Made by a program: the position numbers and the translations under genes. A stretch of DNA of 64,000 bases. Origin: SNAP01 sp049671745 (lineage in GTDB: Bacteria; Bacteroidota; Bacteroidia; Bacteroidales; Marinifilaceae). Each line of letters begins with the position of its first letter. The stretch's first letter is position 1. The notes below the pieces were generated by a model that worked only from the letters and a program-made list of their open reading frames with translations, searched no databases and was not told the origin of the DNA. Shown piece after piece: positions 27,088-34,899 of this stretch. The DNA is taken from the NCBI GenBank assembly GCA_049671745.1, contig JBATVL010000006.1, positions 16,086 to 80,085 of the forward strand, given 5' to 3'.

Positions 27088-28146
27088 TTACTGAATAAAG
27101 AATTTACATCCATATGCATTTATCTTAACTTTTGATTTAAAGTTATTTACACCACCATACTTACCCTCTGAGATAAATACTTTTTTCTTAGCTGTATTTC
27201 TTCTCTTAACATCAATACCTGCAGGTAAATCAAGTTTAACATTCTTATGATGACGAATTTCTATATCATAAGCAGCTCCTTGCATAAAAGTTAGTCCTGT
27301 TCTTGCTCTTTCAGTTTTAACATCAACTAATGAAAACATATTATGAATATTTCTCACATTCAAACTGCCAAACCATAAGTCAAAAATTAACTCTTCACTT
27401 ACATCCTGAACAATATAATCAGTCATAGATGATGAACCTCTTAAACTTGTTACATTTCCTATATTACAATTTCCTTTACTACTGGTAATAACGATCTTAT
27501 TAGCCTCTGTAATATTAATTTCTGAATGTTTTGCATCTATATTAATATCATCTGCCTTAGCTATATTAATCTCCTTGTTATCCTCAAAAAGACAAGTAGA
27601 TTTTACAAGATATTCTATATTCACAGATCCTGAATTAACATTAATAGAACTTTGTCCTAATGCCTTTCCAATCTTCAAATCTCCATCTTTTACATCAACA
27701 TTTAACTTTCCAGCAAAATCACCAATAAATACATTACCCTGCTCATTTGCCAACTTTAATGCGATATTCTTAGGCATATGAATTACGTAATCAATCTTTG
27801 TACTACCTCCTGAAAAGAAGGCGTTTGAAAATTTAGATATTTTAAAATTTTCTGAGAATCCAGTTATTACATTAATATAATCAGCCTTCTGCACAAAAGA
27901 GATATTAATCTTATTAAGGATAGTATTAACCTTTTCCATACTCCTTGCATCAACTTTAATATCAATCTTTATTTCTATAACATCTTTATCCCACTGTTCA
28001 ATTTCTATTTGCCCATATCTATTTTCAACTACAAGCTCTTTGATATTTTCAGCCTTAAAAGTTTTCTCAACTTTCTTATGCTTCACATCTGCCTTCACTG
28101 TAAGGCATGTAAAAAGTACAAATATAATAAATAGAATTCTCTTCAT
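27088..28146 (-). CDS. Exported DUF4097-like beta-helix protein
   Basis: A 352-residue protein with signal peptide MKRILFIIFVLFTCLTVKAD. The remainder is built of short alternating hydrophobic strands (for example LVVENRYGQIEIEQWDK, LKLANEQGNVFIGDF, INVNSGSVNIEYL and INIDAKHSEINIT), the signature of the DUF4097/putative adhesin fold, a right-handed beta-helix. No catalytic residues can be proposed. It is probably in the periplasm or at the outer membrane. It lies 38 bases downstream of the DUF4924 gene and may be the last gene of the rplY-pth operon, or have its own start. The function is not known for the family. Confidence 0.68.
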   Translation of the reverse strand: MKRILFIIFVLFTCLTVKADVKHKKVEKTFKAENIKELVVENRYGQIEIEQWDKDVIEIKIDIKVDARSMEKVNTILNKINISFVQKADYINVITGFSENFKISKFSNAFFSGGSTKIDYVIHMPKNIALKLANEQGNVFIGDFAGKLNVDVKDGDLKIGKALGQSSINVNSGSVNIEYLVKSTCLFEDNKEINIAKADDINIDAKHSEINITEANKIVITSSKGNCNIGNVTSLRGSSSMTDYIVQDVSEELIFDLWFGSLNVRNIHNMFSLVDVKTERARTGLTFMQGAAYDIEIRHHKNVKLDLPAGIDVKRRNTAKKKVFISEGKYGGVNNFKSKVKINAYGCKFFIQ

Positions 28147-28184
28147 TTAGTATTATTTTTAGTTTATTCCTTAAGATATGAAGC

Positions 28185-28733
28185 CTACTCCTTATCTAAA
28201 TCTTTATCTTCCATCTCTTTATATTTCTTGCTAAGATAAGCAAGCATCTTACTAAAACCATTAATTGCAGTTGTAGTTTCCTTTGAAACAATCTTTTTCT
28301 GAAGTTTAAGCATTAAAACGCCATAAAGAGCCATTATTGCAAGTTCAACATCTGAGATGTCGTTAGATACGCTATTTCCAGCCCTAAACTCAATCAGATT
28401 ATCTGCTGACATTTGAATAATTTGTGCATATCTTGGATCTTTTACCTCATGAAGAAGGTTGAAATGTAAATCAGTCATATCATTTACGATATTCTTAATT
28501 ACCTGTACATGTCCTTTTTCTAACACATTTTCAATTTTCATCATTTCAGAAAGATTAGCATACCAATACTTAATCTCTTCTACTTTTTCTGATGAATAAT
28601 TCTGTGTACCAAAAATGGCCATATAAAGCTTGTCCGAATCAAAATTAAAAGCACGTAACAAATCTTCCACTTGCCACATATATATAACATACTCGGCTAT
28701 ATTCGATTTCTTTTTCTCTTTAGCTATTAACAT
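28185..28733 (-). CDS. DUF4924 family protein
   Basis: A 182-residue all-helical cytosolic protein that I recognise as DUF4924 from MLIAKEKKKSNIAEYVIYMW, VEDLLRAFNFD and the later FRAGNSVSNDISDVELA block. This family is confined to Bacteroidetes and uncharacterised. No motif for catalysis or membrane anchoring is present, and the C terminus is charged (KKYKEMEDKDLDKE). Its start overlaps the stop of the S4-domain gene by one base, so it is translated together with the Hsp15-like protein and Pth. A role around ribosome rescue is suggested only by that neighbourhood. Confidence 0.72.
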   Translation of the reverse strand: MLIAKEKKKSNIAEYVIYMWQVEDLLRAFNFDSDKLYMAIFGTQNYSSEKVEEIKYWYANLSEMMKIENVLEKGHVQVIKNIVNDMTDLHFNLLHEVKDPRYAQIIQMSADNLIEFRAGNSVSNDISDVELAIMALYGVLMLKLQKKIVSKETTTAINGFSKMLAYLSKKYKEMEDKDLDKE

Positions 28734-29116
28734 TATGAATCTTTTAATCGTTCAATATCTCGTCTATCTCTTTTAGTTGGTCTTCCAACACCTCTATCGC
28801 GCTTTTCAAAACCGAAAGAATTAGTTACATTCAGCAAATCCAATTGATCTTGCGAAGTAATATCTTCAACAAAACCTGGAGTTAAAGCTGCTCCCATTCT
28901 CTTGCTTGATAAGGCTAACACACGGTATGTACGAATAATAGGGGGACGCTTTACTTGTATCTCAGTACCAATAGAAATCTCTCGTGAAGGTTTAACATTA
29001 ACCCCCTTAAGCATTACCTTATTATTCCTACATTCGTCGGCAGCAAGACTTCTAGTCTTATATATGCGAACTGCCCAAAGCCATTTATCTATACGTATTT
29101 TTTCAGATGCACTCAT
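28733..29116 (-). CDS. S4-domain RNA-binding protein, Hsp15-like
   Basis: A 127-residue protein with an N-terminal S4 RNA-binding domain (EKIRIDKWLWAVRIYKTRS, then LAADECRNNKVMLKG) and a basic tail ending RDRGVGRPTKRDRRDIERLK. Hsp15 (HslR) binds free 50S subunits with a stalled peptidyl-tRNA and helps recycling. Size and domain layout fit. It lies four bases downstream of pth, whose product cleaves peptidyl-tRNA, which is a functionally coherent pairing. The tail GVGRPTKRDRR is typical of Bacteroidetes members. Confidence 0.87.
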   Translation of the reverse strand: MSASEKIRIDKWLWAVRIYKTRSLAADECRNNKVMLKGVNVKPSREISIGTEIQVKRPPIIRTYRVLALSSKRMGAALTPGFVEDITSQDQLDLLNVTNSFGFEKRDRGVGRPTKRDRRDIERLKDS

Positions 29117-29120
29117 AAGA

Positions 29121-29687
29121 CTATTTCTTAGTATTAAAGAAATTCATTGCTCGCTCTATTCCAATTGTACCAAATGAATTAATTCCATCTATACATTTAT
29201 CAAGAAGGGCAGGTAAATCAAGACTCTCACTTTTGTCCCATTTACCAAGCACATAATCAATCTGCTGTCCTTTTCTGAAATCATCACTAATTCCAAAACG
29301 TATTCTTGCATATTTATTATGTCCTAAGATAGCATTAATATCCTTTAAACCGTTATGACCAGCATCACTACCCTTAGCTTTCATTCTAAGAGTACCGAAT
29401 GGTAAAGCTAGATCATCTACCAAAATCATTAAATGATCAACAGGGATCTTTTCTTTTTGCAGCCAATAATTAACAGCCTTTCCACTCAAATTCATGTAAG
29501 TACTAGGTTTTAAAAGTACAAATGTTCGTCCTTTAAACTTATAATATGCAATATCACCATAACGTTCAGTCTTAAAAACAAGATTGGACGCCCTAGCTAG
29601 AGCGTCCAATATATTAAAACCTATATTATGTCGAGTATTACGATATTCGTCTCCGATATTTCCCAATCCAACAACTAGGTATTTCAT
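29121..29687 (-). CDS. pth: Peptidyl-tRNA hydrolase
   Basis: A 188-residue esterase that releases peptides from peptidyl-tRNA that dropped off ribosomes. The active site is visible as VVGLGNIGDEYRNTRHNIGF (N10, H20), MNLSGKAVNYW near 65-75 with the substrate Asn, and ILVDDLALPFGTLRMKAKGSD near 87-107 with the catalytic Asp, followed by AGHNGLKDI. All residues are intact. It follows the L25 gene by 39 bases and precedes the S4 gene by four; the L25-pth pair is conserved widely in bacteria. Confidence 0.95.
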   Translation of the reverse strand: MKYLVVGLGNIGDEYRNTRHNIGFNILDALARASNLVFKTERYGDIAYYKFKGRTFVLLKPSTYMNLSGKAVNYWLQKEKIPVDHLMILVDDLALPFGTLRMKAKGSDAGHNGLKDINAILGHNKYARIRFGISDDFRKGQQIDYVLGKWDKSESLDLPALLDKCIDGINSFGTIGIERAMNFFNTKK

Positions 29688-29726
29688 AAATCAATTTTTT
29701 ATTGATTAGTTTATTCGCTTGGCTTA

Positions 29727-30293
29727 TTAAGCGTTCATTGCAGCTCTTGCAGCTCTTGTTAATTTAACCTGAGCAACTACAGCAGACTGAGCATTCAAGA
29801 TTTCAACACCTTCGCAAGAAAGAGAAGAAACTTTAATTGATTGACCAAGACCTAACTCAGTAACATCTATTGGGAATACATCTGGTAGGTTCTCAGAAAG
29901 AGCCTTAACTTTTAATTTTCTGATAATAACAGATAATTTACCACCAGCTTGAACACCTTTAGCAAAACCGTCTAATTTTACAGGAATCTCAACAGTTACA
30001 AGCCTACCAGCTTGAACTAGGAAGAAATCTGCATGAAGAATCTTGTCTGATACTGGGTGAAATTGTACTTCTCTAATTACAGCTTCAACTTCTTTTCCAG
30101 CAATCTTCAATTTGAAGATATATACGTTTGGAGTACAAATAGATTTCAAGATCTGCTTCTCAGTAACAGTGAAATGAATATTTTCTTCTCCACCATAAAG
30201 TTCACAAGGAACTAATTCTTGTTTTCTTAAAGCTTTATTTGCTTTCTTACCAAAATCGCTTCTTAATTCTCCGTTTAATTCGTAAACCTGCAT
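29727..30293 (-). CDS. rplY: 50S ribosomal protein L25 (general stress protein Ctc form)
   Basis: A 188-residue long-form L25 (TL5/Ctc). The N-terminal 5S rRNA-binding domain (LRKQELVPCELYGGEENIHFTV) and the C-terminal TL5 domain with SLSCEGVEILNAQSAVVAQVK are both present, against only about 95 residues in E. coli L25. It binds 5S rRNA in the large subunit. The upstream 135 bases contain a candidate promoter and a long-range inverted repeat that could be a leader structure. It heads the probable operon with pth, the S4 gene and DUF4924. Confidence 0.94.
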   Translation of the reverse strand: MQVYELNGELRSDFGKKANKALRKQELVPCELYGGEENIHFTVTEKQILKSICTPNVYIFKLKIAGKEVEAVIREVQFHPVSDKILHADFFLVQAGRLVTVEIPVKLDGFAKGVQAGGKLSVIIRKLKVKALSENLPDVFPIDVTELGLGQSIKVSSLSCEGVEILNAQSAVVAQVKLTRAARAAMNA

Positions 30294-30337
30294 ATCAAAT
30301 TTGTTTTTGTACTACTCAAAAATAAGCTTTAAAACCA

Positions 30338-30412
30338 AGGGTAATTAATGATTTGGCCTATTTCCCCATCGCACGATTATATAAATATTACCCTAATTAG
30401 TTCGCAAAGATA
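30338..30412 (-). promoter_or_regulatory. rplY promoter element and putative structured leader
   Basis: TATCTTTG on the minus strand (30412-30405) matches TAnnTTTG. About 10 bases after it the transcript would contain AGGGTAAT (394-387) and, 41 bases later, ATTACCCT (345-338), eight perfect pairs enclosing a further small ATCG/CGAT hairpin. The -33 TTTG is missing. Leader function is inferred. Confidence 0.4.
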
Positions 30413-30428
30413 TAATATTTTTTCAATT

Positions 30429-31319
30429 TTATGCTCTAATATCCTCAAAACCTTCACCGTATACACCCATTACTGTACCCATAGATATAAATGCTTTTTT
30501 ATCTATTTCTTTTACTAATTTAAAGATTTTCTGAGTCTCATGTTTGCGTATTACAACCATAACCATCTTTCCTTCTTGTTTTGTATACCAACCTTGAGCA
30601 TCTATAACAGATACACCTCTATTTACATTTGCTAAAATAGCATCTGCTACTTGATCGTATTTTTTTGAGAAAATCATTAACTGGCAAGATTGTTTCTTTC
30701 CTTCTATAAACATATCTATAGAATAAGCTACCACGCCCATAACAACATATCCTAATATAATCTTCTCAATCTGAGGATCATCAACCAAGAAACCTGTTGC
30801 AATAATAAATACATCAAGATATAAAATCACTTTTCCAGGACTAATATTTCTGTATTTATTTACCATCATTGCGATAATATCAGTACCACCAGTACTACCA
30901 CCTTGAGATAAAGCCATTCCTATACCTACTCCACAAATCATACCACCAAGAATACAAGCAAGAAAAGGATCATTTACAATGATCTCACTATTAAAGAGAT
31001 AAAGAAAAGCACTTGCAAGATATTTTTGAAATAAAACTAGTAATCCAGAACCTAGACACATGGCATAAATTGTTTTTACACCAAAATTACCACCTAATAC
31101 CTTTAATGAAATTGCAATCAAAACAGAATTAATTGCAAAATATGAATAACCAACAGGAATAGTCTCTCCTGAAAGAAAATAAATCAAAGTTCCCATGCCT
31201 GTTACGCCACCAGTAACAACCTCGTGAGGTATAAAAAATGCTGTAACAGCAAAAGTATAAAGAATAATACCAAAAGACATAATTCCATATGCTTTCAATT
31301 CACCAAGATATTTTTTCAT
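30429..31319 (-). CDS. YitT family membrane protein (DUF161/DUF2179)
   Basis: A 296-residue protein with five or six membrane segments in the first 200 residues, including GGNFGVKTIYAMCLGSG, GVGIGMALSQGGSTGGTDII and IDMFIEGKKQSCQLMIFS, followed by a C-terminal DUF2179 domain (NVNRGVSVIDAQGWYTKQEG, then KMVMVVIRKHE). This is the YitT/YpjC family of inner-membrane proteins with uncertain function, sometimes proposed as transporters. The domain order and length are standard. It is transcribed from upstream AT-rich DNA and is followed after 135 bases by rplY. Confidence 0.9.
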   Translation of the reverse strand: MKKYLGELKAYGIMSFGIILYTFAVTAFFIPHEVVTGGVTGMGTLIYFLSGETIPVGYSYFAINSVLIAISLKVLGGNFGVKTIYAMCLGSGLLVLFQKYLASAFLYLFNSEIIVNDPFLACILGGMICGVGIGMALSQGGSTGGTDIIAMMVNKYRNISPGKVILYLDVFIIATGFLVDDPQIEKIILGYVVMGVVAYSIDMFIEGKKQSCQLMIFSKKYDQVADAILANVNRGVSVIDAQGWYTKQEGKMVMVVIRKHETQKIFKLVKEIDKKAFISMGTVMGVYGEGFEDIRA

Positions 31320-31565
31320 TTCTATTTTTTTTTTAATGATAAGCTGTGAATATTTTAAAATCAGGCTGCAAATGTCTAAAAATAAAATCAGATAAAAAAC
31401 ACCCTTTGCCCTATAAATTAATAAAACTTTTCAAGTTATCAATATAAAAACAAAACAAACCAATATAACACACTAACAATAAGGAATTTAAATTACTAAA
31501 AAATATTAATATTTTATAACATAAGCATAAATATGAGAAAAGGAAATATTATGTGAGAAAATATG

Positions 31566-31603
31566 AAAAAACGCCTCTATTTCTTAGAAATAGAGGCGTT
31601 TTT
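31566..31603 (-). terminator. Hairpin terminator after the 206-residue exported protein gene
   Basis: A perfect 17-bp stem (AAAAACGCCTCTATTTC with its complement) closes a TTA loop and is followed on the minus strand by a T-run. It lies 18 bases after the stop at 31621. The remaining 31320-31565 holds only AT-rich sequence. Confidence 0.92.
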
Positions 31604-31620
31604 AACAAGAGCAAGAAAAA

Positions 31621-32241
31621 TTATTTTGAACCTAAAAAGGTATTATACTTATTGAAGTATTTAAGTAGATCTCTTTTTCTGTATCTTAATCTTTTAAAAT
31701 GACTTAATTTAAAACCAGAAAATTTCATATTTATCCACAATTGCTGTCTATACTTATTATTTACACCAAATCTCTTTTCTCCTAAAAGATAACTTTTATA
31801 AATGAGTTGCTCGATCGCATTATCATCTACTTTGAAGAAAAAACGAACTAAATCCTCTTCTTTATAAGAAAACAAGGACGCTTTTCCTGACACTATCTCT
31901 TTTAGAAATAGAGTTTCCACATAAAACTCAGGAAGTACACTTTTACTTAACAAACTAAGATTATCAGAAGATCTATCTATTTTAACAGTATATCTCTCAA
32001 ATTTAACATCATCAGAAGTTCCAAATTCTTTTATTTCCATTATCGTATGAGTCTCTAATGTTGCATCTTCTGTAATTTTATAATCAAACTTAGTTGGATT
32101 ATATTTTAAATTAGGTACATTAATTAAGCATAATGTTTTAACTCCTTTATTATCAATAAAATAGCCTTTCTCAAATTTTACTTGAGAATATGATGTCAGT
32201 CCAATAACTGACAATAAAATCAGAAGTAGTCCTCTCTTCAT
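31621..32241 (-). CDS. Exported hypothetical protein, apparently lacking the C-terminal domain of its family
   Basis: A 206-residue protein with a signal peptide (MKRGLLLILLSVIGLTSYSQ). The mature start VKFEKGYFIDNKGVKTLCLI and the following NPTKFDYKITED resemble the N-terminal domain of longer Bacteroidetes proteins that carry an outer-membrane beta-barrel after about 200 residues. Here no barrel follows: the protein ends with basic FKLSHFKRLRYRKRDLLKYF and the stop is followed by a strong terminator. It may be a stand-alone periplasmic version or a truncated one. Function unknown. It has its own long upstream region. Confidence 0.6.
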   Translation of the reverse strand: MKRGLLLILLSVIGLTSYSQVKFEKGYFIDNKGVKTLCLINVPNLKYNPTKFDYKITEDATLETHTIMEIKEFGTSDDVKFERYTVKIDRSSDNLSLLSKSVLPEFYVETLFLKEIVSGKASLFSYKEEDLVRFFFKVDDNAIEQLIYKSYLLGEKRFGVNNKYRQQLWINMKFSGFKLSHFKRLRYRKRDLLKYFNKYNTFLGSK

Positions 32242-32587
32242 TTTATTTTTTTTTAATTATTTTTTCCGCACCCCTAATTAACTAAAATTAACAGAGATAA
32301 ACAATACAAACAGGAGTTTAAACAGGCTAAATAAAAAAACAAACAGATATAAACATTCTAAATATAAGACTCTCAGTTATTTGTAGCTAAATATATTTTA
32401 GATTTAAAATCTACATTTAAGTTAAATCCTCAAAATTAATTGATGAATAGTAATTTATTTACCACTAAAATCAAGTTAATGTCGATATAATCGACATCAA
32501 TTATTCTCTTACTTTATACTCTAGTAAAGGCAAATCATCACTATACATCATGAATTAAATTTAAATAAAAAAAGTTTAATTCATGAT
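32242..32587. other. AT-rich intergenic region with two extra inverted repeats
   Basis: No gene is seen. Two hairpins precede the terminator of the activase gene: 32476-32500 (GTCGAT-ATA-ATCGAC core with flanking pairs) and 32547-32587 (13-bp perfect arms ATCATGAATTAAA/TTTAATTCATGAT with a 15-base loop). The region is also the upstream DNA of the exported protein gene starting at 32241. Confidence 0.55.
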
Positions 32588-32622
32588 AAAAAAACGTCCC
32601 TAAATAAAATATTTAGAGACGT
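32588..32622 (-). terminator. Hairpin terminator after the HgdC-like activase gene
   Basis: On the minus strand ACGTCTCTAAATA and TATTTAGGGACGT pair with one mismatch and are followed by seven T residues, 20 bases beyond the stop at 32643. Confidence 0.85.
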
Positions 32623-32642
32623 CAATATAGTAATAAATAAAA

Positions 32643-33380
32643 TTAATACTCAAGTGCAGCTCCAATAGCTCCAACAATTTGTGGATCTTCAGGAATATAT
32701 ACTTTAAAACCAAGTGCTTGCTCAAGCAATACAACCATTCCAGAATTAAAAGCTACTCCACCTACAAAAACAACATCTTCAGATATACCTATTTTCTTCA
32801 TCTGACTTATTGAACGATTAACAACCGACTGTAAAATTCCTTTAGCAATCGCTTTACGATCAGCACCTCTAGCAAGTTGAGAAATAACCTCAGACTCAGC
32901 AAAAACAGTGCACATACAATTAATTTTCTCTGATTCGGTAGACTCCAAAGCTCTATCGCCAAACTCCTGTAGAGAAAAGCGAAGTGCCATAGCCATTATT
33001 TCTAGAAAACGACCAGTACCAGCTGCGCACTTATCATTCATCTCAAACTTCTTAATACGACCTTTAGAATCCATAGCTATAGCCTTAGTATCCTGTCCAC
33101 CTATATCAAGAATCGTTCTACAATTAGGGAAAAGGAAATGTGTTCCCTTTGTAAAAGCTTTAATCTCAGAAATAACCTTAGAACCAAAATATTCATTAAA
33201 AAGGTGACGTCCATAACCAGTAGCTGTAATGCTATCGTATTTGACATCTTTCAAAAGCTCTTTGCAATTCTCTATAGTATTAAAAGTATTCTCTGTTTTT
33301 CTAGAGAATTTTATTTCTCCATCCTCAATAAGAACCAATTTAATTGTACGAGAACCTATGTCTATACCTGCGCTTACCAT
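32643..33380 (-). CDS. Acyl-CoA dehydratase/double-cubane reductase activase (BadF/HgdC family)
   Basis: A 245-residue ASKHA-fold ATPase. Phosphate-1 motif AGIDIGSRTIKLVLIEDG is at 4-21 and phosphate-2 LDIGGQDTKAIAM near 91-103. C118 in DKCAAGTGRFLE and C157 in CMCTVFAESEV are spaced exactly as the two cysteines that hold a single [4Fe-4S] cluster between subunits of HgdC. Such activases use ATP to raise the reducing power of one electron and pass it to a partner iron-sulfur protein. The partner here is the adjacent 425-residue gene, 24 bases upstream, so this is a dedicated reductase activator. All key residues are present. Confidence 0.92.
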   Translation of the reverse strand: MVSAGIDIGSRTIKLVLIEDGEIKFSRKTENTFNTIENCKELLKDVKYDSITATGYGRHLFNEYFGSKVISEIKAFTKGTHFLFPNCRTILDIGGQDTKAIAMDSKGRIKKFEMNDKCAAGTGRFLEIMAMALRFSLQEFGDRALESTESEKINCMCTVFAESEVISQLARGADRKAIAKGILQSVVNRSISQMKKIGISEDVVFVGGVAFNSGMVVLLEQALGFKVYIPEDPQIVGAIGAALEY

Positions 33381-33404
33381 ATGTTTTTAACTTTAAAGCA
33401 TGAA

Positions 33405-34682
33405 TTAGTCTTGAAGACGTTCAACAAAAGCCTCTATTCTTGTTTTTAACTGACCAAGATCTTCTTGAGAATAATCAGTTTCAACAGAAAGAACAGGAAT
33501 ATCTTCTCCCTCAAGAACTTTTTCCATACTCATAGCCTCATGAGCATAAGGTTGGCAGAATTGTAGTCCGTAATGAATAACACCATCAGCTTTATACTTA
33601 TCAACCATTTGCTTAACATGATTCAATCTATCATTGTTAGGAGTAAACACAGCACAATCTATTTTGAAATATCTATCAGCGATAGCATCAAAATAAGCAT
33701 CTACAGTATCAAGATCCTCATCAACTAAGTGCTGAGTTCCTCTTTCACCAGTACACATTTCTTCACCAACTATAACAGCACCAGAAGTTTCAATAATATG
33801 AGGTAATTTCCAATTAGGCACAGCCATAGGACAACCAGAAACAATAATTCTAGGAGTATTTGCAGGGAATACACCCTCACCTTTTTCTATTCTAATCTCT
33901 AACTCATCACAAATAGCATTCACAGCATTAGTGAATCTTTCTGGATCATCGTAAAAGAAAACTTGATTAGTAAGCAAAGTATCTAAACCAGAGATAGGGA
34001 CAATAGCAGCAGCTCTTAAAGAAGATAAACGGTGCATAGCTTTTCTCTTAGCATTTACTATCTTAGTAGCTCTATTAAGAGATTCAGTAGTTATCTTATT
34101 ACCAGTTAACTCCTCTAAAGTTTTAGCAAAACGCTTATATTCAGCCTTAAGAAGATATTTTCCAACCTCAGATTTCATTTGAGGAAGATCCATAACATAT
34201 AAGTTATCAACTACATCCTTGTATTGTTCAAAAGCTTTCTTTTTACCATCACAAGTATTCTCGCCAACTATTAAATCAGTAGCCTCTATGTAAGGACAGA
34301 CCTTAGCCAATTTAAAACCAAAGGCAGATTTAATAAGAGCACAAGTATTTCTAGGTACATACTGTTCCGCAGCATCAGAAGCGATATCAGCACCAGCACA
34401 TAAACCAACAGCAATTGCATTTACAGCAATAACTAATTCTTCAGGAACAAAAACACAAAATGTACCAATTACTTTTCTTCCATCTTTACGAGCATCAACT
34501 AATTCCTTAACTCTAAATCCGTGTAATTCACGCACTACAAAGTCGAAATACTCCATTCCCTTCGGTCTGTTCTTCTGTCGTAAATATATATCCTTATAAG
34601 CACTTCCTAACACTCTAAGTAAAGAATTGTGAGCCTCTAAATCTATCCCTAGATCTGTCCACATTTCGTTGTAATCAGACAT
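33405..34682 (-). CDS. Double-cubane-cluster-type anaerobic reductase (2-hydroxyacyl-CoA dehydratase subunit family)
   Basis: A 425-residue member of the HgdB/BcrB family. Unlike true dehydratases, which need two different subunits, only one such gene lies next to the activase, matching the layout of double-cubane cluster proteins (homodimers with an [8Fe-9S] cluster). Cysteines available for the cluster include C76, C95, C114, C129, C144, C284, C310 and C376, in contexts such as GTFCVFVPEELV, PRNTCALIKSAFGF, VGENTCDGKKK, VSGCPMAVPNWK, GEEMCTGERG and LQFCQPYAHE. The protein is cytosolic. The reaction is unknown; the characterised relative reduces small molecules such as acetylene. A near-consensus promoter lies upstream. 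A 2-hydroxyacyl-CoA dehydratase half is the alternative. Confidence 0.82.
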   Translation of the reverse strand: MSDYNEMWTDLGIDLEAHNSLLRVLGSAYKDIYLRQKNRPKGMEYFDFVVRELHGFRVKELVDARKDGRKVIGTFCVFVPEELVIAVNAIAVGLCAGADIASDAAEQYVPRNTCALIKSAFGFKLAKVCPYIEATDLIVGENTCDGKKKAFEQYKDVVDNLYVMDLPQMKSEVGKYLLKAEYKRFAKTLEELTGNKITTESLNRATKIVNAKRKAMHRLSSLRAAAIVPISGLDTLLTNQVFFYDDPERFTNAVNAICDELEIRIEKGEGVFPANTPRIIVSGCPMAVPNWKLPHIIETSGAVIVGEEMCTGERGTQHLVDEDLDTVDAYFDAIADRYFKIDCAVFTPNNDRLNHVKQMVDKYKADGVIHYGLQFCQPYAHEAMSMEKVLEGEDIPVLSVETDYSQEDLGQLKTRIEAFVERLQD

Positions 34683-34752
34683 AATTGTTTATTTAATAAT
34701 TTATAAAAGATATCTTTCTAATAAAAATATAATGTTTCTATTAAAGCGGACG

Positions 34753-34784
34753 CAAAAGTACTCTAATAAAAATGGACTTGCAAA
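34753..34784 (-). promoter_or_regulatory. Promoter of the double-cubane reductase-activase operon
   Basis: On the minus strand TTTG (34784-34781), 20 bases, then TACTTTTG (34760-34753) give one of the two best sigma-ABfr matches in the window. The predicted transcript starts about 65 bases before the ATG at 34682. Confidence 0.75.
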
Positions 34785-34846
34785 TAAGATATTTGCAGTA
34801 ATGCCATCTATGTATTTCATTCATAAACAATCTCTCAAATACAGTA

Positions 34847-34880
34847 AAAGGGCTCTCAAATCATCTTTGAGAGCCCTTCT
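34847..34880 (-). terminator. Hairpin terminator after leuS
   Basis: Perfect arms AAGGGCTCTCAAA/TTTGAGAGCCCTT close a five-base loop, with a T-run on the minus-strand side, 20 bases after the leuS stop. Confidence 0.9.
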
Positions 34881-34899
34881 ATATTGAATAATATTCCTA

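Noticed and set aside
33405..34682. Annotation as a classical 2-hydroxyglutaryl-CoA dehydratase
   Set aside because: That enzyme needs two different subunits and usually sits with CoA-transferase or glutamate-fermentation genes; only one subunit gene and no such neighbours are present.
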